A stretch of DNA of 64,000 nucleotides from Longimicrobiales bacterium (GCA_951828585.1 OX639991.1:2822576-2886575), one strand, 5' to 3'; counted from the first letter of the stretch, positions 7,465 through 18,458 are shown. Made by a program: numbers and translations. Notes: a model not told the origin generated them from the letters alone.

Positions 7465-10269
7465 TTACCGATTCCAGTCCGCCGGATCGGGGATGCCGCG
7501 GCTGAAGAGCACCTCGAAGCCCGTCTCCGCCCCCACACGCTCCGCGGCTGTCCGTCCTGCGGGGCCGGAGGGCAGGTCGCGCATGATCTGCCGGATCTGC
7601 CCCGTCTCGGGATTGCGCAGAATCGCCATCGGCCGGTCGCTGTTTCGATCCAGGGTGAAGGACCCGCCCGGGCCGGCGAGGGTGATGCTCGCGAGCGCGT
7701 CGGCCCACTCCTCCCGCACGGAAAGGGCGAAGACGAAGGACGAGCTGCCATCGCCGTCGGCGATTACGGGCATCGGGAATCGCAGCGTGAACAACTCCAA
7801 GCCGTTCGTGTCGCGACCGGTGATCTGGTGTGGGCCATCGGAGTGGGGAAGGGAGGCCGGCGCATCGAGCACGAACGCGGGGTCCAGGTGGGGAACGCCC
7901 TCGGCGTCGACGCCGCCCCAGAGGAAGAGGACGCGTTCCTGGTGGGCCGGGGTGGTCATGGCGCTCGTCTCGTCGCTCAATCGGTAGCGGGCCGCGTTGC
8001 TGAAGAAGTAGTCGCTGACCCAGGCAGGGTCGCAATAGCTCATGAGGTCGCTTGTGTTCGGGTCGACCAGGGTGTCGGCGCGTGGATCGAGACCCCAGGC
8101 GCCCGTGTTGCCGTCGGGGTAGGGATAAGCCGGGTCGGGACCCCCCGCACCACCGCAGGGCGCGTGCGGGAGATTGAAGTTGTGCCCGAACTCATGTGCG
8201 ATGACCTCCGCGTCCGGAACCGAGAACGCAAACCGCCCACCGAGTGCTCCGAATCCCCGGCCTATCACTTCGCCCGACATTGTACCCAGATAGTGGCCGT
8301 TAGCGCCTTCCGATGCGCGAATCATCGCCGTTAGACTGATCAGCGAGTTCCCGTCGTTGTGCTCCGTGACCACCGGGTCGAGCACCGTCACCTTGATTTC
8401 CGCCACCGGCAACATGGTGCGCGTGTCCCAGAACAGCGTGTCGTCGCCCGTCATTCCGCTGGTGAGATCGAGGATGGACGAGTCGGGATTGGACGCCCAG
8501 AGGAACGGCACGACCGTTACGTCAAGAGTCGGCATTTCCAGCACTTCGATCTTCAGCCGCCCCTCCGCGGGCACGCGCCTGGTCACGCCCAGCGCCGGAT
8601 CGAGCGTCTCTTCCGGGTCGATGTCGACGACCAGTTCAAGACCCGGCTGGACCACCGAACCGGGGACCTCTGCGTTCACGGACAGGTCCAGCCGGCCTTC
8701 TTCCACCTGCTGGGGAACTGCCGCCGATCCCGCCGGGATGTCCACGACATGCCCTTCGCCGCTGCTTCCCGGGTAGAAGGTGACGCGGGCCGGTGGGAGC
8801 GGCTCCTGCGTATAGCGGTCGGATGTGGGGAAGATCCGCAATAGCGCCGCCTCTCCCGCCACCAGCGGTACCGGATAGCTTCGCGACTGGACAGCCTGCA
8901 TCAGGTACGCGCGTTCTTCGGTGTGGCCGCAGGGCCGGACACGCCGCTTGGCGACGCCTTCCAGCCAGCGGGTGAAGACGGGGTCGGTCGGGGCGCAGAG
9001 TTCCGTCCGGTCCGCGACCAGTGCCTCGAGTAAGCGAAGTGCCGTCAGCGACTGGGGCAGGGATCCCCTGAAGCGATTCCGGAACAGATAGAGTTGCCGC
9101 AGTTCTGCAAGGCGCCCCAGTTCGGGGGGAACGGCATCCGTGAACCCGTTGCCCTGGAGAGCGAGGGTCCTCAGTTGGGCGAGGTCGCCGATCTCGGCGG
9201 GGATCGGTCCGCCGAACATGTTGTTTGCCAGGTCGAGATTGGTCAGACTCGACAGGTTGCCCAGCTCGGGCGGTATCCGGCCGAACATGAAGGTGTTGTC
9301 CGCCAGAATCAATTCCTCGAGGCTGCCGAGGTCGGCCAGTTCACGCGGAATTCTTCCCCTGATACTCGCGTTTTCCAGGTTCAGAATCCTCAGATTGGTC
9401 AAGTTGCCGAATTCCGGAGGAATGGTATCGTCCAGGGGGATCCTGCGGAGATCAAGCACCCTCAGCTTGGTGAGTTGGCCGAGTTCGGGAGGGATGGGTC
9501 CCCGCAGTCGGGTGTTGTAAGCCAGATGCAGTTCGGTCAGGTTGGAGAGTCCCCCCAGCGCGCTGGGGAGGGGACCTTCCAGATCGATTGTACTGAGATT
9601 AAGCCTGGCCAGCCTTGAATGTCGGAGCAACTGCACCGGCAACACCTCCAGTCGATTCCACGAGAGGTTCAGCGAGGTCAGACGGGAGAGGTCGGCAATT
9701 GCGGCGGGGATTCGTCCCTCCATCCCGTTGAAAGGAAGGTTCAACTCGGTAACCAGCCCTTCCTCGTCGGTTTCGACGCCAAACCACTCGCCGATCGGTG
9801 CGTGCGACAGCCAGCCGGTGCTCGCAATCCACTCCGCCCCGCCCGCCGCCTGATAGAGGGCGACGAGCTTGAAGCGATCAACCGACGGCTGGGTCCGGAC
9901 CACGAGGTTGAACTGCTGGGTGGCGGACTGTCCATCCGGGTCGCTGGCCGTCACCGTAACTGTCGTGGTTCCCAGCGCCAACCCGGTGATTCGGAGGGAG
10001 ATGCCCGTCACCGAAATCGTGGCAATGTGGCTGTCCTGGACGGTTGCCGAGAAGGTCAGCGAATCCCCGTCGGGATCCGTGAAGTACGGGGAGACATCGA
10101 ATACGGACGTCGCACCGATGACCCGCACCTGCTCCGGGATCTCACCGTTGGCCTCCGGCGGCCGGTTGTCGGGAGCAGAGGTGCTTTCGTCGTTGCAGGC
10201 GAGGTTGAGCGCGGTCAGGATGACCGCTGACGCCCAGGCGGTCATGTGGCAGTATGGTCGCAACTTCAT
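7465..10269 (-). CDS. Lipoprotein with leucine-rich repeats and a metzincin-type protease domain
   Basis: The 934-residue product has a lipobox (LNLAC), then a cadherin/Ig-like domain (DVSPYFTDPDGDSLTFSA), about ten plant-type leucine-rich repeats (IPPELGNLSSLTNLDLANN and similar), and a C-terminal protease domain. The zinc motif is HEFGHNFNLPH (His692, His696, His702) with a Met-turn in LMSYC about 45 residues later. The combination of an LRR recognition domain with a metzincin suggests a surface protease that binds protein or glycan partners. That role is inferred. AAGGA lies about 9 bases before the ATG. The neighbours are unrelated enzymes. Confidence 0.75.
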   Translation of the reverse strand: MKLRPYCHMTAWASAVILTALNLACNDESTSAPDNRPPEANGEIPEQVRVIGATSVFDVSPYFTDPDGDSLTFSATVQDSHIATISVTGISLRITGLALGTTTVTVTASDPDGQSATQQFNLVVRTQPSVDRFKLVALYQAAGGAEWIASTGWLSHAPIGEWFGVETDEEGLVTELNLPFNGMEGRIPAAIADLSRLTSLNLSWNRLEVLPVQLLRHSRLARLNLSTIDLEGPLPSALGGLSNLTELHLAYNTRLRGPIPPELGQLTKLRVLDLRRIPLDDTIPPEFGNLTNLRILNLENASIRGRIPRELADLGSLEELILADNTFMFGRIPPELGNLSSLTNLDLANNMFGGPIPAEIGDLAQLRTLALQGNGFTDAVPPELGRLAELRQLYLFRNRFRGSLPQSLTALRLLEALVADRTELCAPTDPVFTRWLEGVAKRRVRPCGHTEERAYLMQAVQSRSYPVPLVAGEAALLRIFPTSDRYTQEPLPPARVTFYPGSSGEGHVVDIPAGSAAVPQQVEEGRLDLSVNAEVPGSVVQPGLELVVDIDPEETLDPALGVTRRVPAEGRLKIEVLEMPTLDVTVVPFLWASNPDSSILDLTSGMTGDDTLFWDTRTMLPVAEIKVTVLDPVVTEHNDGNSLISLTAMIRASEGANGHYLGTMSGEVIGRGFGALGGRFAFSVPDAEVIAHEFGHNFNLPHAPCGGAGGPDPAYPYPDGNTGAWGLDPRADTLVDPNTSDLMSYCDPAWVSDYFFSNAARYRLSDETSAMTTPAHQERVLFLWGGVDAEGVPHLDPAFVLDAPASLPHSDGPHQITGRDTNGLELFTLRFPMPVIADGDGSSSFVFALSVREEWADALASITLAGPGGSFTLDRNSDRPMAILRNPETGQIRQIMRDLPSGPAGRTAAERVGAETGFEVLFSRGIPDPADWNR

Positions 10270-10315
10270 CGCTCGTCCTTCGACTCCCCCTGTAACGAAT
10301 CCAGCAATCCCAACA

Positions 10316-11068
10316 CTACCCCAGCAACGCCGGCAACACCACCCCCGCCGCCCCCCGCAGCGCCACCGTGGCCGCGCCCGTCAGCTCGGTCGCTTCCGTA
10401 TTCACCTCTATGACGCCGCCGCCTCGTTCGAGCGTTGCCAGCGGGATCCCCGCGGCCGGGTAGACCACCGCGCTCGTCCCGATCACGAGGCAGAGATCCG
10501 CGCGCACAGCCAGCGACTGGGCCCGGGCCAGCAGTTCACTGTCGAGCATCTCGCCGAAGAGCACCACATCGGGCCGGCGCATCCCGCCGCACGCCGCGCA
10601 CCGGGGCAGGGAGTCGCCCAACGGCTCGGCCTCGGCGCGGAGCCCGCACCGGTTGCACCGGTCGCGCGCGATCGCGCCGTGGATCTCGATGGGCAGCGCG
10701 GCGTCGGGCGGACCGTCCCCCGCCTCTTCGAGCGCGGCGCGGGTGTGGAGCCCGTCCACATTCTGCGTCACGATCCCCGCCGTGCCACGCTTCAGGAAAA
10801 ACCGGGCCAGCGCACGATGCCCGTCATTCGGCTCGCATTCGGCGACAAATCCGCGCCGCCACTCATACCACTCCCACACCGTCGTCGGGTCGCGTTCGAA
10901 AGCCCCGATGGTGGCAAGTTCCTCGGGCCGGTAGTTGCGCCACAGTCCCCCCGCGTCGCGAAAGGTCGGCACGCCCGACTCCGCGGAGATCCCCGCCCCG
11001 GTGAGAGCCACCACTCGCAACGCACCGGCGACGAGTTCGCGGGCCCATTCCAGTTCAGATCCCGTCAA
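10316..11068 (-). CDS. NAD-dependent protein deacylase, sirtuin family
   Basis: The protein has the complete sirtuin core: GAGIS (residues 24-28), FRDAGGLW, TQNVDGLH, the catalytic-His segment EIHGA, a four-cysteine zinc site (CNRCG and CAACGG), LFGEML, and GTSAVVYPA. It removes acyl groups from lysines using NAD and releases nicotinamide. The start is set by the ribosome-binding site: GAGGAGG lies 5 bases before the TTG at 11068, giving 250 residues. An earlier TTG at 11110 has no such site and adds 14 non-conserved residues. It is transcribed in the same direction as leuA, about 80 bases after that gene. Confidence 0.9.
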   Translation of the reverse strand: MTGSELEWARELVAGALRVVALTGAGISAESGVPTFRDAGGLWRNYRPEELATIGAFERDPTTVWEWYEWRRGFVAECEPNDGHRALARFFLKRGTAGIVTQNVDGLHTRAALEEAGDGPPDAALPIEIHGAIARDRCNRCGLRAEAEPLGDSLPRCAACGGMRRPDVVLFGEMLDSELLARAQSLAVRADLCLVIGTSAVVYPAAGIPLATLERGGGVIEVNTEATELTGAATVALRGAAGVVLPALLG

Positions 11069-11148
11069 TTGGGCCTCCTCGGGTGGACACCTCTGGCAGT
11101 CCGTGGACAAGCCCGCGCGAGAGCCGAAGGGAATCTGGCCACGGGTGG

Positions 11149-12309
11149 CTAGTAGTCCGGCCGGTTCCGCCGCACGATCTCCGCCAACTCACCGTCCCCG
11201 GCCGACTTCCCCCGGTCGGCCAGCGCGATGACTTCCCGGTACACGCGGTCGAGTTCGGACCGGCTCAATTCGTAGCCCAGTTCCTCGCACCGCTGTCTCA
11301 CCGCGTGGCGCCCGGAGTGCTTCCCCAGAACCAGCGTCGACTCCACACCCACGTCTTCGGGCCTCATGATCTCGTAGGTGCGGCGGTCCCGGAGCATGCC
11401 ATGCTGGTGAATGCCCGCCTCGTGCGCGAAGGCGTTGCGGCCCACGATGGCCTTGTTGGCCTGGACGGGCTCGCCGGTCAGCTCGGTGAGGAGGCGGCTG
11501 GTGCGGAAGAGCCGGGTCGTGTCGATCCTCGTTTCAAACGGCAGCAGATCGTGCCTGACCCGCGTCGCCATCACGATCTCCTCGAGCGAAGCGTTGCCCG
11601 CGCGCTCGCCGATCCCGTTGATGGTGCACTCCAGCTGCCGTACGCCGGCCAGCACGGCGGCCAGCGAATTGGCGACCGCCAGCCCGAGGTCGTCGTGGCA
11701 GTGCGCGCTGAAGACGACATTGTCGGCGTCGCTGACCTTGGCCATCACCGTCCTGAAGAACGCCGCGATCTCGCTTGGAACCGAGTACCCCACGGTGTCG
11801 GGCAGGTTGATGGTGGTCGCTCCCGCCGCGATTGCCGTATCCACGACCTGACACAGGAAGTCCATGTCGGTGCGGATCGCGTCCTCGGCCGAGAACTCGA
11901 CATCGTCGGTGTAATTGCGCGCTTGCGCGACGCACGATGCGACCGCCCGCAGGCACTCTCTGCGGCTGATCCGCAGCTTGTGTTCGAGGTGCAGGTCCGA
12001 TGTGGCGATGAAGGTGTGGATCCTCGGCCGGGCCGCGTGCCGCACCAGTTCGCCAACAAGTTCGATGTCACCCGGGATGCAGCGGCCCAGCGCGGCGATC
12101 ACCGGCTCCCGAACCTCCTGCGCGATCAGCTTGACCGCGCGTGCATCGTCCTCCGACGCGACCGGAAAACCGACTTCCATGATGTCGACTCCAAGCGTCT
12201 CGAGCTGGCGGGCAAGTCGCAGCTTCTGCTCGGTATTGAGCGAGAAACCCGGGGCTTGTTCGCCATCGCGAAGCGTAGTGTCGAAGATGTACAGTCGGTC
12301 TGTGGACAT
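11149..12309 (-). CDS. leuA: 2-isopropylmalate synthase, short form without regulatory domain
   Basis: The protein carries the LeuA/homocitrate-synthase TIM barrel: [30 protein letters not shown], the metal-site [24 protein letters not shown], and AGIHQHGML. It would condense acetyl-CoA with 2-oxoisovalerate to start leucine synthesis. At 386 residues it ends right after the subdomain following the barrel and lacks the roughly 110-residue C-terminal leucine-binding domain of ordinary LeuA (about 510 residues), so feedback inhibition is not expected. A homocitrate or citramalate synthase is possible, but leuC and leuD just upstream favour LeuA. The order of transcription is leuC, leuD, leuA; leuB is absent. 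Confidence 0.8.
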   Translation of the reverse strand: MSTDRLYIFDTTLRDGEQAPGFSLNTEQKLRLARQLETLGVDIMEVGFPVASEDDARAVKLIAQEVREPVIAALGRCIPGDIELVGELVRHAARPRIHTFIATSDLHLEHKLRISRRECLRAVASCVAQARNYTDDVEFSAEDAIRTDMDFLCQVVDTAIAAGATTINLPDTVGYSVPSEIAAFFRTVMAKVSDADNVVFSAHCHDDLGLAVANSLAAVLAGVRQLECTINGIGERAGNASLEEIVMATRVRHDLLPFETRIDTTRLFRTSRLLTELTGEPVQANKAIVGRNAFAHEAGIHQHGMLRDRRTYEIMRPEDVGVESTLVLGKHSGRHAVRQRCEELGYELSRSELDRVYREVIALADRGKSAGDGELAEIVRRNRPDY

Positions 12310-12361
12310 CAGTTATTCCGGGAGGGGTCGGAAGGGGGGGAGCAGCTGGAGGAATTCGCTG

Positions 12362-12958
12362 CTAGAAACCTGTAGGGTACGGAAGTCGGGACGCCACCTG
12401 CTGCACGTTTTCGAATCGGTGGAGCAGCAGGCCCGTCGCATCCCATTGGCCGGTGAGGAAGGCGTCGCGGATTGCGGAGGGAAGGTGAAGCTTGACGGTG
12501 CGGCCGTTCGCGGTGAGGGACAGGGCGCGGACGCTCACGGCCATCGGCGTGGCGGGCTCGGCCTCGGTCGTGGCCATCAGTGCCTCGATGTCGCGCCGCG
12601 CCGCCGCGAGGCAGGGCAGCCCGATCGTGGTGGCGTTGGCCAGGAAGATATCCGAGAAGGACTGGCCCGCGCACACCCCGATTCCCCACCGCATGAGCGC
12701 CTGGGGCGCGTGCTCGCGCGAGGAGCCGGAGCCGAAGTTCTGGTTGACCAGGAGGATGGATGCGCCGGCGTAGGCCGGATTGGCGAAGGGGTGTCCGGGC
12801 ATCGACCGGCGGTCGTCCGCAAAGACGTGCTCCCCGAGCCCGCTGAAGGTGATCGCCTTCAGGAAGCGGGCCGGAATAATACGGTCGGTGTCGATGTTGT
12901 CGCCCCGCAGCGGAATCGCGGTGCCCTCGACGCGATCGATCGGCCTCACTCCGCTCAC
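12362..12958 (-). CDS. leuD: 3-isopropylmalate dehydratase small subunit
   Basis: The 198-residue product has [16 protein letters not shown] near its start and [15 protein letters not shown], the aconitase-swivel signatures of LeuD. With LeuC it isomerises 2- to 3-isopropylmalate. The GTG start at 12958 overlaps the TGA of leuC (GTGA), so translation is probably coupled; an upstream extension into leuC is not conserved. leuA follows after about 50 bases. Confidence 0.9.
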   Translation of the reverse strand: MSGVRPIDRVEGTAIPLRGDNIDTDRIIPARFLKAITFSGLGEHVFADDRRSMPGHPFANPAYAGASILLVNQNFGSGSSREHAPQALMRWGIGVCAGQSFSDIFLANATTIGLPCLAAARRDIEALMATTEAEPATPMAVSVRALSLTANGRTVKLHLPSAIRDAFLTGQWDATGLLLHRFENVQQVASRLPYPTGF

Positions 12959-14358
12959 AGCATCGTCCTCACGTCGGTGACCTCTCCGGTGACGGCGGCG
13001 GCGGCGACCATCGCCGGGCTCATCAACAGGGTGCGCCCGGTGGGACTCCCCTGGCGACCCTTGAAGTTGCGGTTCGACGACGACGCACACACCTCACGGC
13101 CGTTCAGACGGTCCGGGTTCATGGCCAGGCACATCGAACACCCCGCCCCCCGCCACTCGAACCCGGCCGAGCGGAACACCTCGTCCAGCCCTTCCGCCTC
13201 GGCCGCCTGCCTCACCTTCACCGACCCGGGCACCACCAGCGCCCTCACATGCCGCGCCACCCGGGACCCCCGCACCACCCGCGCCGCCTCGCGCAGGTCC
13301 GAGAGCCGCCCGTTGGTGCACGACCCCACGAAGGCCACGTCCACCCGGGTTCCGCGCAGTGGCGAACCGGCCGCGAAACCCATGAAATCGAGCGCTTCCC
13401 CGATCGCGGCGGCCTCCTCGGATGAGACGGAGGCGCCCGGATCCGGTATCGGCTCCGACACACCCACCGACTGGCCTGGGTTGATCCCCCACGTCACGCG
13501 CGGCTCGATGGCGCCGCCGTCGATCTCCACGACATCGTCGTAGGCCGCATCCGGGTCCGAGGCCATCGCCCGCCACCATTGCTTCGCCCGCTCGAAGGAG
13601 CCGCCAGCGGGCGCGAACGGCCGCCCCCGCAGATACGCGAAGGTGGTCTCGTCGGGGTTGACGTAGCCGATCCGCGCGCCGCCCTCGATGGACATGTTGC
13701 AGATCGTCATGCGCTCGTCCATGGTCATGCGCGCGACCGCCTCGCCGCCGTACTCGTAGGCATGGCCGACCCCTCCCCGCACACCAAGCCGCGCGATGAT
13801 CTCGAGGATCACGTCCTTCGCGTAGACGCCCGGCCCCAGTTCACCCGACACCGAGATCCTGCGGACCTTGAGCGGCGCGATCGCCAGGCACTGCGACGCG
13901 AGCACGTCGCGCACCTGCGAGGTGCCGATTCCGAAGGCCACCGCCCCGAAGGCGCCGTGCGTGGACGTGTGGCTGTCCCCGCATGCTATGGTCATGCCCG
14001 GCTGGGTGAGGCCCAGTTCGGGCCCGATCACGTGCACGATCCCCTGCCGGTCGCTGTCCAGTCCGGCGATCCGGATCCCGAACTCGTCGCAGTTGCGTTC
14101 CAGCGCGGCCATCATCCGTTCGGCGAGGTCGTCGGCGAAGGGGCGGCGCTGGTCCAGCGTCGGGACGATGTGGTCGACGGTGGCGAAGGTGCGTTCCGGG
14201 AAGGCCACACCCACGCCGCGACGGCGCAGCATGTCGAAGGCCTGGGGCGAAGTCACCTCGTGGATCAGGTGCAAGCCGATGAAGAGCTGCGTCTGTCCGG
14301 AGGGCAGCGTGCGGACGGTGTGAAGGTCCCAGACCTTCTGCAGGAGCGTCTGTCCCAA
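12955..14358 (-). CDS. leuC: 3-isopropylmalate dehydratase large subunit
   Basis: The 467-residue aconitase-family protein begins (M)[12 protein letters not shown], uses a TTG at 14358 and has GGGAGA about 10 bases upstream. Fe-S cluster ligands are visible in GSCTNGR and GCSMC, with the substrate motif [13 protein letters not shown] and the C-terminal [12 protein letters not shown]. The length is normal for LeuC. It is the first leu gene of the unit and lies 20 bases after an NHL-type propeller gene on the same strand, so the two may share a transcript. Confidence 0.9.
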   Translation of the reverse strand: MGQTLLQKVWDLHTVRTLPSGQTQLFIGLHLIHEVTSPQAFDMLRRRGVGVAFPERTFATVDHIVPTLDQRRPFADDLAERMMAALERNCDEFGIRIAGLDSDRQGIVHVIGPELGLTQPGMTIACGDSHTSTHGAFGAVAFGIGTSQVRDVLASQCLAIAPLKVRRISVSGELGPGVYAKDVILEIIARLGVRGGVGHAYEYGGEAVARMTMDERMTICNMSIEGGARIGYVNPDETTFAYLRGRPFAPAGGSFERAKQWWRAMASDPDAAYDDVVEIDGGAIEPRVTWGINPGQSVGVSEPIPDPGASVSSEEAAAIGEALDFMGFAAGSPLRGTRVDVAFVGSCTNGRLSDLREAARVVRGSRVARHVRALVVPGSVKVRQAAEAEGLDEVFRSAGFEWRGAGCSMCLAMNPDRLNGREVCASSSNRNFKGRQGSPTGRTLLMSPAMVAAAAVTGEVTDVRTML

Positions 14359-14378
14359 GGGATCGATTCTCCCGGGCC

Positions 14379-15518
14379 TCAGTTCCCCGACACTACGTAC
14401 TTCGTCAGCCCGCCACCCGCGGCGCGGAGCGAGATCGGACCTTCCGCGGCGTAGACGTTGCCGTCCCCGTCCACAGCGACGCCCTCGCCGGCGTATCCAA
14501 AGGGCCGCTCCTCGGAGACGGCGTGCGGCGGGATGAACGCGGTCACCCGGTCCTCCGACACGTGCCCGATGCGAATCCCCGTCATCCACCCGTCGTGGGT
14601 GCGCGAGTTCGACTCCGAGTCGATCGCGTAGAGGTTGTCTTGCGCATCGATGAAGAGCCCGCTGATCCGGCTGAACTGGTAGTACGAGTCCAGGTAATTG
14701 CCGTCCTGGTCGAAGATCTGAATGCGGTGGTTCCCCCGGTCGGCCACGAACAGGCGCCCCTGGGAATCGAAGGCCATGCCGTGCGGCGTGCGGAAGTCGC
14801 CCGGCCCGTCCCCGATCCGCCCCCACTCCATGATGTACTCGCCGTCGGCCGAAAACTTGATGATCCGTCCGGTCGACCCCTCGGCAGGGTTGGGGTTCTG
14901 TCCGCTGTGCCCGTCCGCAACGAAGATGTCGCCGTTCGGCGCCGTGATCACGTCGCACGGCTCGTTGAGCACACCCGGTGCGCTTCCCCGCACTCCGGGC
15001 TGGCCCAAAGTCAGCAGCACTTCACCCTCCGGGCTGAACTTGATAACCTGGTGACCTTTTGTGCCAGTCGAGTTACCCATCGAGTCGGTGATCCACACGT
15101 TGCCGTCCGCGTCGACGTGGATGCCGTGCGGCAGGACAAAGAGTCCCGCGCCGAAGCTGGCCAGGATCTCGCCGGTCTCGCGGTGGAACTTGAACACGGG
15201 ATCGACCAGGTTCTCGTCGCATCCGCCCGCCAGCCCCACGCCGCCGCAGCGGTCGTAGGCCCAGATTTGGCCGTCAATCGGATCGATGTCGACGCCGGCG
15301 GTGGAACCCCATTCGCGCCCGTCGGGCAGGTCGACCCAGTCCGTCACGACCTCGGTTGCCGGGTTGGGCAGGGCGCCATCGGCTGCCGCGTCCGCAATGG
15401 CGGCGGGATCGGTGGGTGCTTCTTCCGCGACCTGCGCTTCCTCGCCACCGGGCGCGCAGGCCACGGTCCACAGCAGGCCGTGGCAAACCAGGGCCCATGA
15501 AACGATTTGCTTCTTCAT
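14379..15518 (-). CDS. NHL-repeat beta-propeller lipoprotein
   Basis: 379 residues with a lipobox (TVACAPG) and repeated NHL blades: [59 protein letters not shown] and [16 protein letters not shown]. The arrangement resembles the propeller of peptidyl-hydroxyglycine alpha-amidating lyases, but I cannot confirm that activity. It is a periplasmic or surface lipoprotein. It lies upstream of and close to leuC on the same strand, probably an accidental operon neighbour. Confidence 0.75.
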   Translation of the reverse strand: MKKQIVSWALVCHGLLWTVACAPGGEEAQVAEEAPTDPAAIADAAADGALPNPATEVVTDWVDLPDGREWGSTAGVDIDPIDGQIWAYDRCGGVGLAGGCDENLVDPVFKFHRETGEILASFGAGLFVLPHGIHVDADGNVWITDSMGNSTGTKGHQVIKFSPEGEVLLTLGQPGVRGSAPGVLNEPCDVITAPNGDIFVADGHSGQNPNPAEGSTGRIIKFSADGEYIMEWGRIGDGPGDFRTPHGMAFDSQGRLFVADRGNHRIQIFDQDGNYLDSYYQFSRISGLFIDAQDNLYAIDSESNSRTHDGWMTGIRIGHVSEDRVTAFIPPHAVSEERPFGYAGEGVAVDGDGNVYAAEGPISLRAAGGGLTKYVVSGN

Positions 15519-15695
15519 GTCGTCGTTCCTGTCATATTGACTGACGGCGTCCCTTACGGACTCCCGCGACTGTCATGCTCGCCCGGACGGGACCGCGAGT
15601 CAAGGCGGGGGACAAGCGCTGTCGGCTTGCCGCTCCCGCCGTCGCAGACCAAGGTGTCAGGGCCACGCAGGCACTCCCGCTGAAAGGTGCTCCCC

Positions 15696-16961
15696 ATGAT
15701 GAGTCCAGCCTCCGGTCAGAATCCGCTTCGCCGTCCCATCTTCGCCCTCGTCCTCGCCATCGGAATAACCGCCTGCGGCGATCAGCCGGCGCCACGCGCC
15801 CCGACCCTGGCCATCGACAGCGCCGGCGTGGAAATCGTCACCAGCGATCCGCTGAACTCGGATGCGTTCTGCTCGCTCAGCGAGGAGCCGACCCTGTCGA
15901 TTGGCGTGCGGGAGGGAGAAGAGCCCTACATGTTCTACTGGATCCGCGGCGCCAACCGGCTCTCCGACGGATCGATCGCGATGATGAACAACGGGAGCGG
16001 CAAGATCCGCATCTTCGATGCCGGCGGCACGCACCTGCGCTCGATGGGCGGGAAGGGCGAAGGACCCGGCGAGTTCCGCATCGGCCGCTACATCTGGGTG
16101 CTCCCGGGGGACACGCTGTGGGTGGGAGACTACCGGCCGTGGCGCTATCACGTGTATGCGTCGACCGGGGAGTTCATCCGCACGGTGAAGATGGACCCGG
16201 AGTACTTCAATGCCTCCCTGGCTGGCGGAGTGCTCGACAACGGCATCTCCGTCAACGCCAGGGACGACGCCTGGGAGATGCTGGCCCGGGACTTCCGGCA
16301 GCCCATGCCCTGGTTCGTGGAGGCGCACGACGCCGACGGGACCGTGATCGGGGAGCTGGCCAAGCTGGATGCCGAACGCGAGGGCACCTGGGACGGCGCC
16401 GGAGCAATCCTGTGGACGCTCTTCGATCCGGTTCCTTCGGTGCACGCCCTTGGAACCACCATCGCGATCGCGAGCGCGAGGGAGCCCGAAGTGCGCCTGC
16501 TGGATGAGGAACTGAGCCTGCGCCGCATCGTCCGGTGGACCGATCCGGACCGGGAGGTCACCGGGGCACATGTGCAGGCCTACCGCGATGAGCGCATCGA
16601 GAGGAGGGGTGGTCGCGGAAGCGAGAACTGGCCTCCGGCCGATGATGCCATGATCAGTGACCAGCGGCCGGTCGCCGATGTCTTTCCCACGGTCAGTACC
16701 GTCAGAGTCGGTCGCGACGGCCGTCTCTGGGTGTACCCGTATCGCAAGCCGGGCGCGGCGGGGGGGTGGTGGGTGTTCGGTACCGACGGCCACTTCCTTT
16801 GCCACCTGCCGCCCTCCATCGGGTCGTTCACGACCTACGAATTCGGTGCCGACTACGTGTTGGGCGTGCACTCCGACGACCTCGGAGTCGAACGGGTCGT
16901 GATGCACGAGTTGCGTTTGCCGGATCCGGGCCTGGGCGAAGGGTCTCCGTCGCCACCCTGA
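15696..16961 (+). CDS. Six-bladed beta-propeller lipoprotein
   Basis: I start at the ATG at 15696, with AAAGG 8 bases upstream; a GTG three codons earlier is possible. The signal peptide ends in the lipobox ITACGD. Blade motifs include KIRIFDAGGTHLRSMGGKGE followed by GPGEF, TLWVGDYRPWRYHVYASTGE and RVGRDGRLWVYPY. The family is exported and common in this window (at least eight whole or broken members). Function is unknown. It is divergent from the NHL lipoprotein at 14379. Confidence 0.7.
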   Translation: MMSPASGQNPLRRPIFALVLAIGITACGDQPAPRAPTLAIDSAGVEIVTSDPLNSDAFCSLSEEPTLSIGVREGEEPYMFYWIRGANRLSDGSIAMMNNGSGKIRIFDAGGTHLRSMGGKGEGPGEFRIGRYIWVLPGDTLWVGDYRPWRYHVYASTGEFIRTVKMDPEYFNASLAGGVLDNGISVNARDDAWEMLARDFRQPMPWFVEAHDADGTVIGELAKLDAEREGTWDGAGAILWTLFDPVPSVHALGTTIAIASAREPEVRLLDEELSLRRIVRWTDPDREVTGAHVQAYRDERIERRGGRGSENWPPADDAMISDQRPVADVFPTVSTVRVGRDGRLWVYPYRKPGAAGGWWVFGTDGHFLCHLPPSIGSFTTYEFGADYVLGVHSDDLGVERVVMHELRLPDPGLGEGSPSPP

Positions 16962-17059
16962 GCGGAAGGCAGCTCACTGGCCGATCCGCCCACCACACCT
17001 TACCCTATGCTCGCGTAGAGTTTGCGGTATCGTTGACCACACCCGGAAGGACCCTGGCG

Positions 17060-17572
17060 ATGACCAGGATGCAGTTGTTTGCCGGAGTGTTTCTAGCAAC
17101 GATTTTGTCGGTCCCGTTTTCCAACCCCGCCGCCGCCCAACAGGCCACGATCACCGGAATCGTTACCGACGTGGAAACCGGCACGCCCGTCGCGGACGCC
17201 GCCATACAGGTGCTGGGACAGCAAGCCACGTCCGCGGCCACCAGTCCATCCGGCGAGTTCCGCGTTTGTGTCCGGGCCGACACCCATTCCATCGTCGTGA
17301 CCCGGATCGGCTACGAGACGGCGCTTCAACCCGGAGGCGCTGGGTCCGGCGGGGGCGAGCTGTTCCCGCTCGACCAGGGGCCCCACGGATCTTCCCGAAC
17401 TGGTCCCCACGGTCTTCAAGTCCATCGAGGCGGGCTACAAGGGGCTGATTTCCAGCCGAATGCGCGGTTGGAACTCACAGTGTACAACGCACTGAACAAC
17501 CTGCACCGGGAGTTCGTGGGCGCGCCGGAGCTGGGCCGGCTGGGGCTGGTGCGGGTGAAGTACGACTTCTGA
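17060..17572 (+). pseudogene. TonB-dependent receptor collapsed to its ends
   Basis: The first about 95 residues are a signal peptide (FLATILSVPFSNPAAAQQ) and a carboxypeptidase-regulatory-like domain (ITGIVTDVETGTPVADAAIQ ... GEFRVCVRADTHSIVVTRIG). The last about 40 residues (ARLELTVYNALNN to the terminal VRVKYDF) are the end of an outer-membrane barrel. Between them another frame encodes a barrel piece (TDLPELVPTVFK, EAGYKGLISS). The plug and most of the barrel, about 650 residues, are missing, and the remaining pieces are in different frames. The gene is therefore dead, although a 170-residue frame stays open by chance. Confidence 0.7.
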
Positions 17573-17735
17573 ATCTGGCGGGGGATGGCAGTTCGCACCG
17601 GTGCCGGGCGTCCTGCTCCCTTGTTGCGGGAAGCTGGTCGGGAGTAGCCTGTTATCTCGGATTGTTCAGGGACATCCCGCATCGAGGGCCCCGCCATTGT
17701 CCAAAGCTGATCGGTTTTCACCCACCGCGGTTCGG

Positions 17736-18458
17736 ATGTGGCGAGCCATCCCGCCGGCGCTGGCGCTTGCCCTCGCAACTCCGACCCTGGCCACGCCTCA
17801 GGAGGCTCCACCAGCGGCGGGCACCAGAATCCACCGATCGATTCCGCCGCCGGGCGCTAGGACCCACCTTGTGGTGCCCGGAGAACGATTCCGGGCCGGC
17901 CCGTTCCAGCGTTGGCTCTACGGGGACAACTACCGGGACCTCTGGAATACGCCCATCGAGGTTGCGGTTCTCGACCTCGACAGCGTCGGAGGCGGTTTGA
18001 CGCCACTTCGAACCGGGGGCGACGGACAGTCCATCTCTCTTCACTTCACCGGCGCGGACGGCGACCGCTACGCGGTTCGCTCTCTCGACAAGGACACCAC
18101 CAAGAGCGCCTTCGTGGGCGGACCCGGCCGGGTCGGTCTGCGCCAGGGGGAAGGCCCCGTGCGCGGTCTGCACAGGAACCGTTTCGCGGGCGACGCGTCG
18201 CTGTATGCCAATGTCGAACTGAGATTGGCGGTGGCGGAAGTCAAGCTATTGGTGCCTGGAGAACTCGGCCTGTTCGGAGCCGCTGATATGGGCCGGGTGT
18301 TCCATCCCGGTGATCCGGACGACGCCGACGAATGGCACAACGGCAATGGAGGCGGGCTCTGGCTGTCGTTCCTGGAACGCAGTACAACCCTGAACGTTGC
18401 CGTGATGAAGGGCCGCGACCTGACAGGTGTCTATTTTCGGGCCGGCCACATGTTCTAG
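17736..18458 (+). pseudogene. Omp85/BamA-type surface antigen, internally deleted in frame
   Basis: From the ATG at 17736 there is a signal peptide (ALALALATPTLATPQEA), then an N-terminal domain with FQRWLYGDNYRDLWNTPIEV, GGGLTP and DGDRYAVRSLDKD. This domain precedes Omp85 barrels in phosphatase-linked proteins. After about residue 125 the sequence jumps to the last part of the barrel: RFAGDASLYANVELRL, GLFGAADMGRVF and a C-terminal GVYFRAGHMF. Normal relatives are several hundred residues longer; here only 240 remain in one frame. A short functional version cannot be excluded. DUF4956, SdiA-type and phosphatase genes follow in the same direction. Confidence 0.55.
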
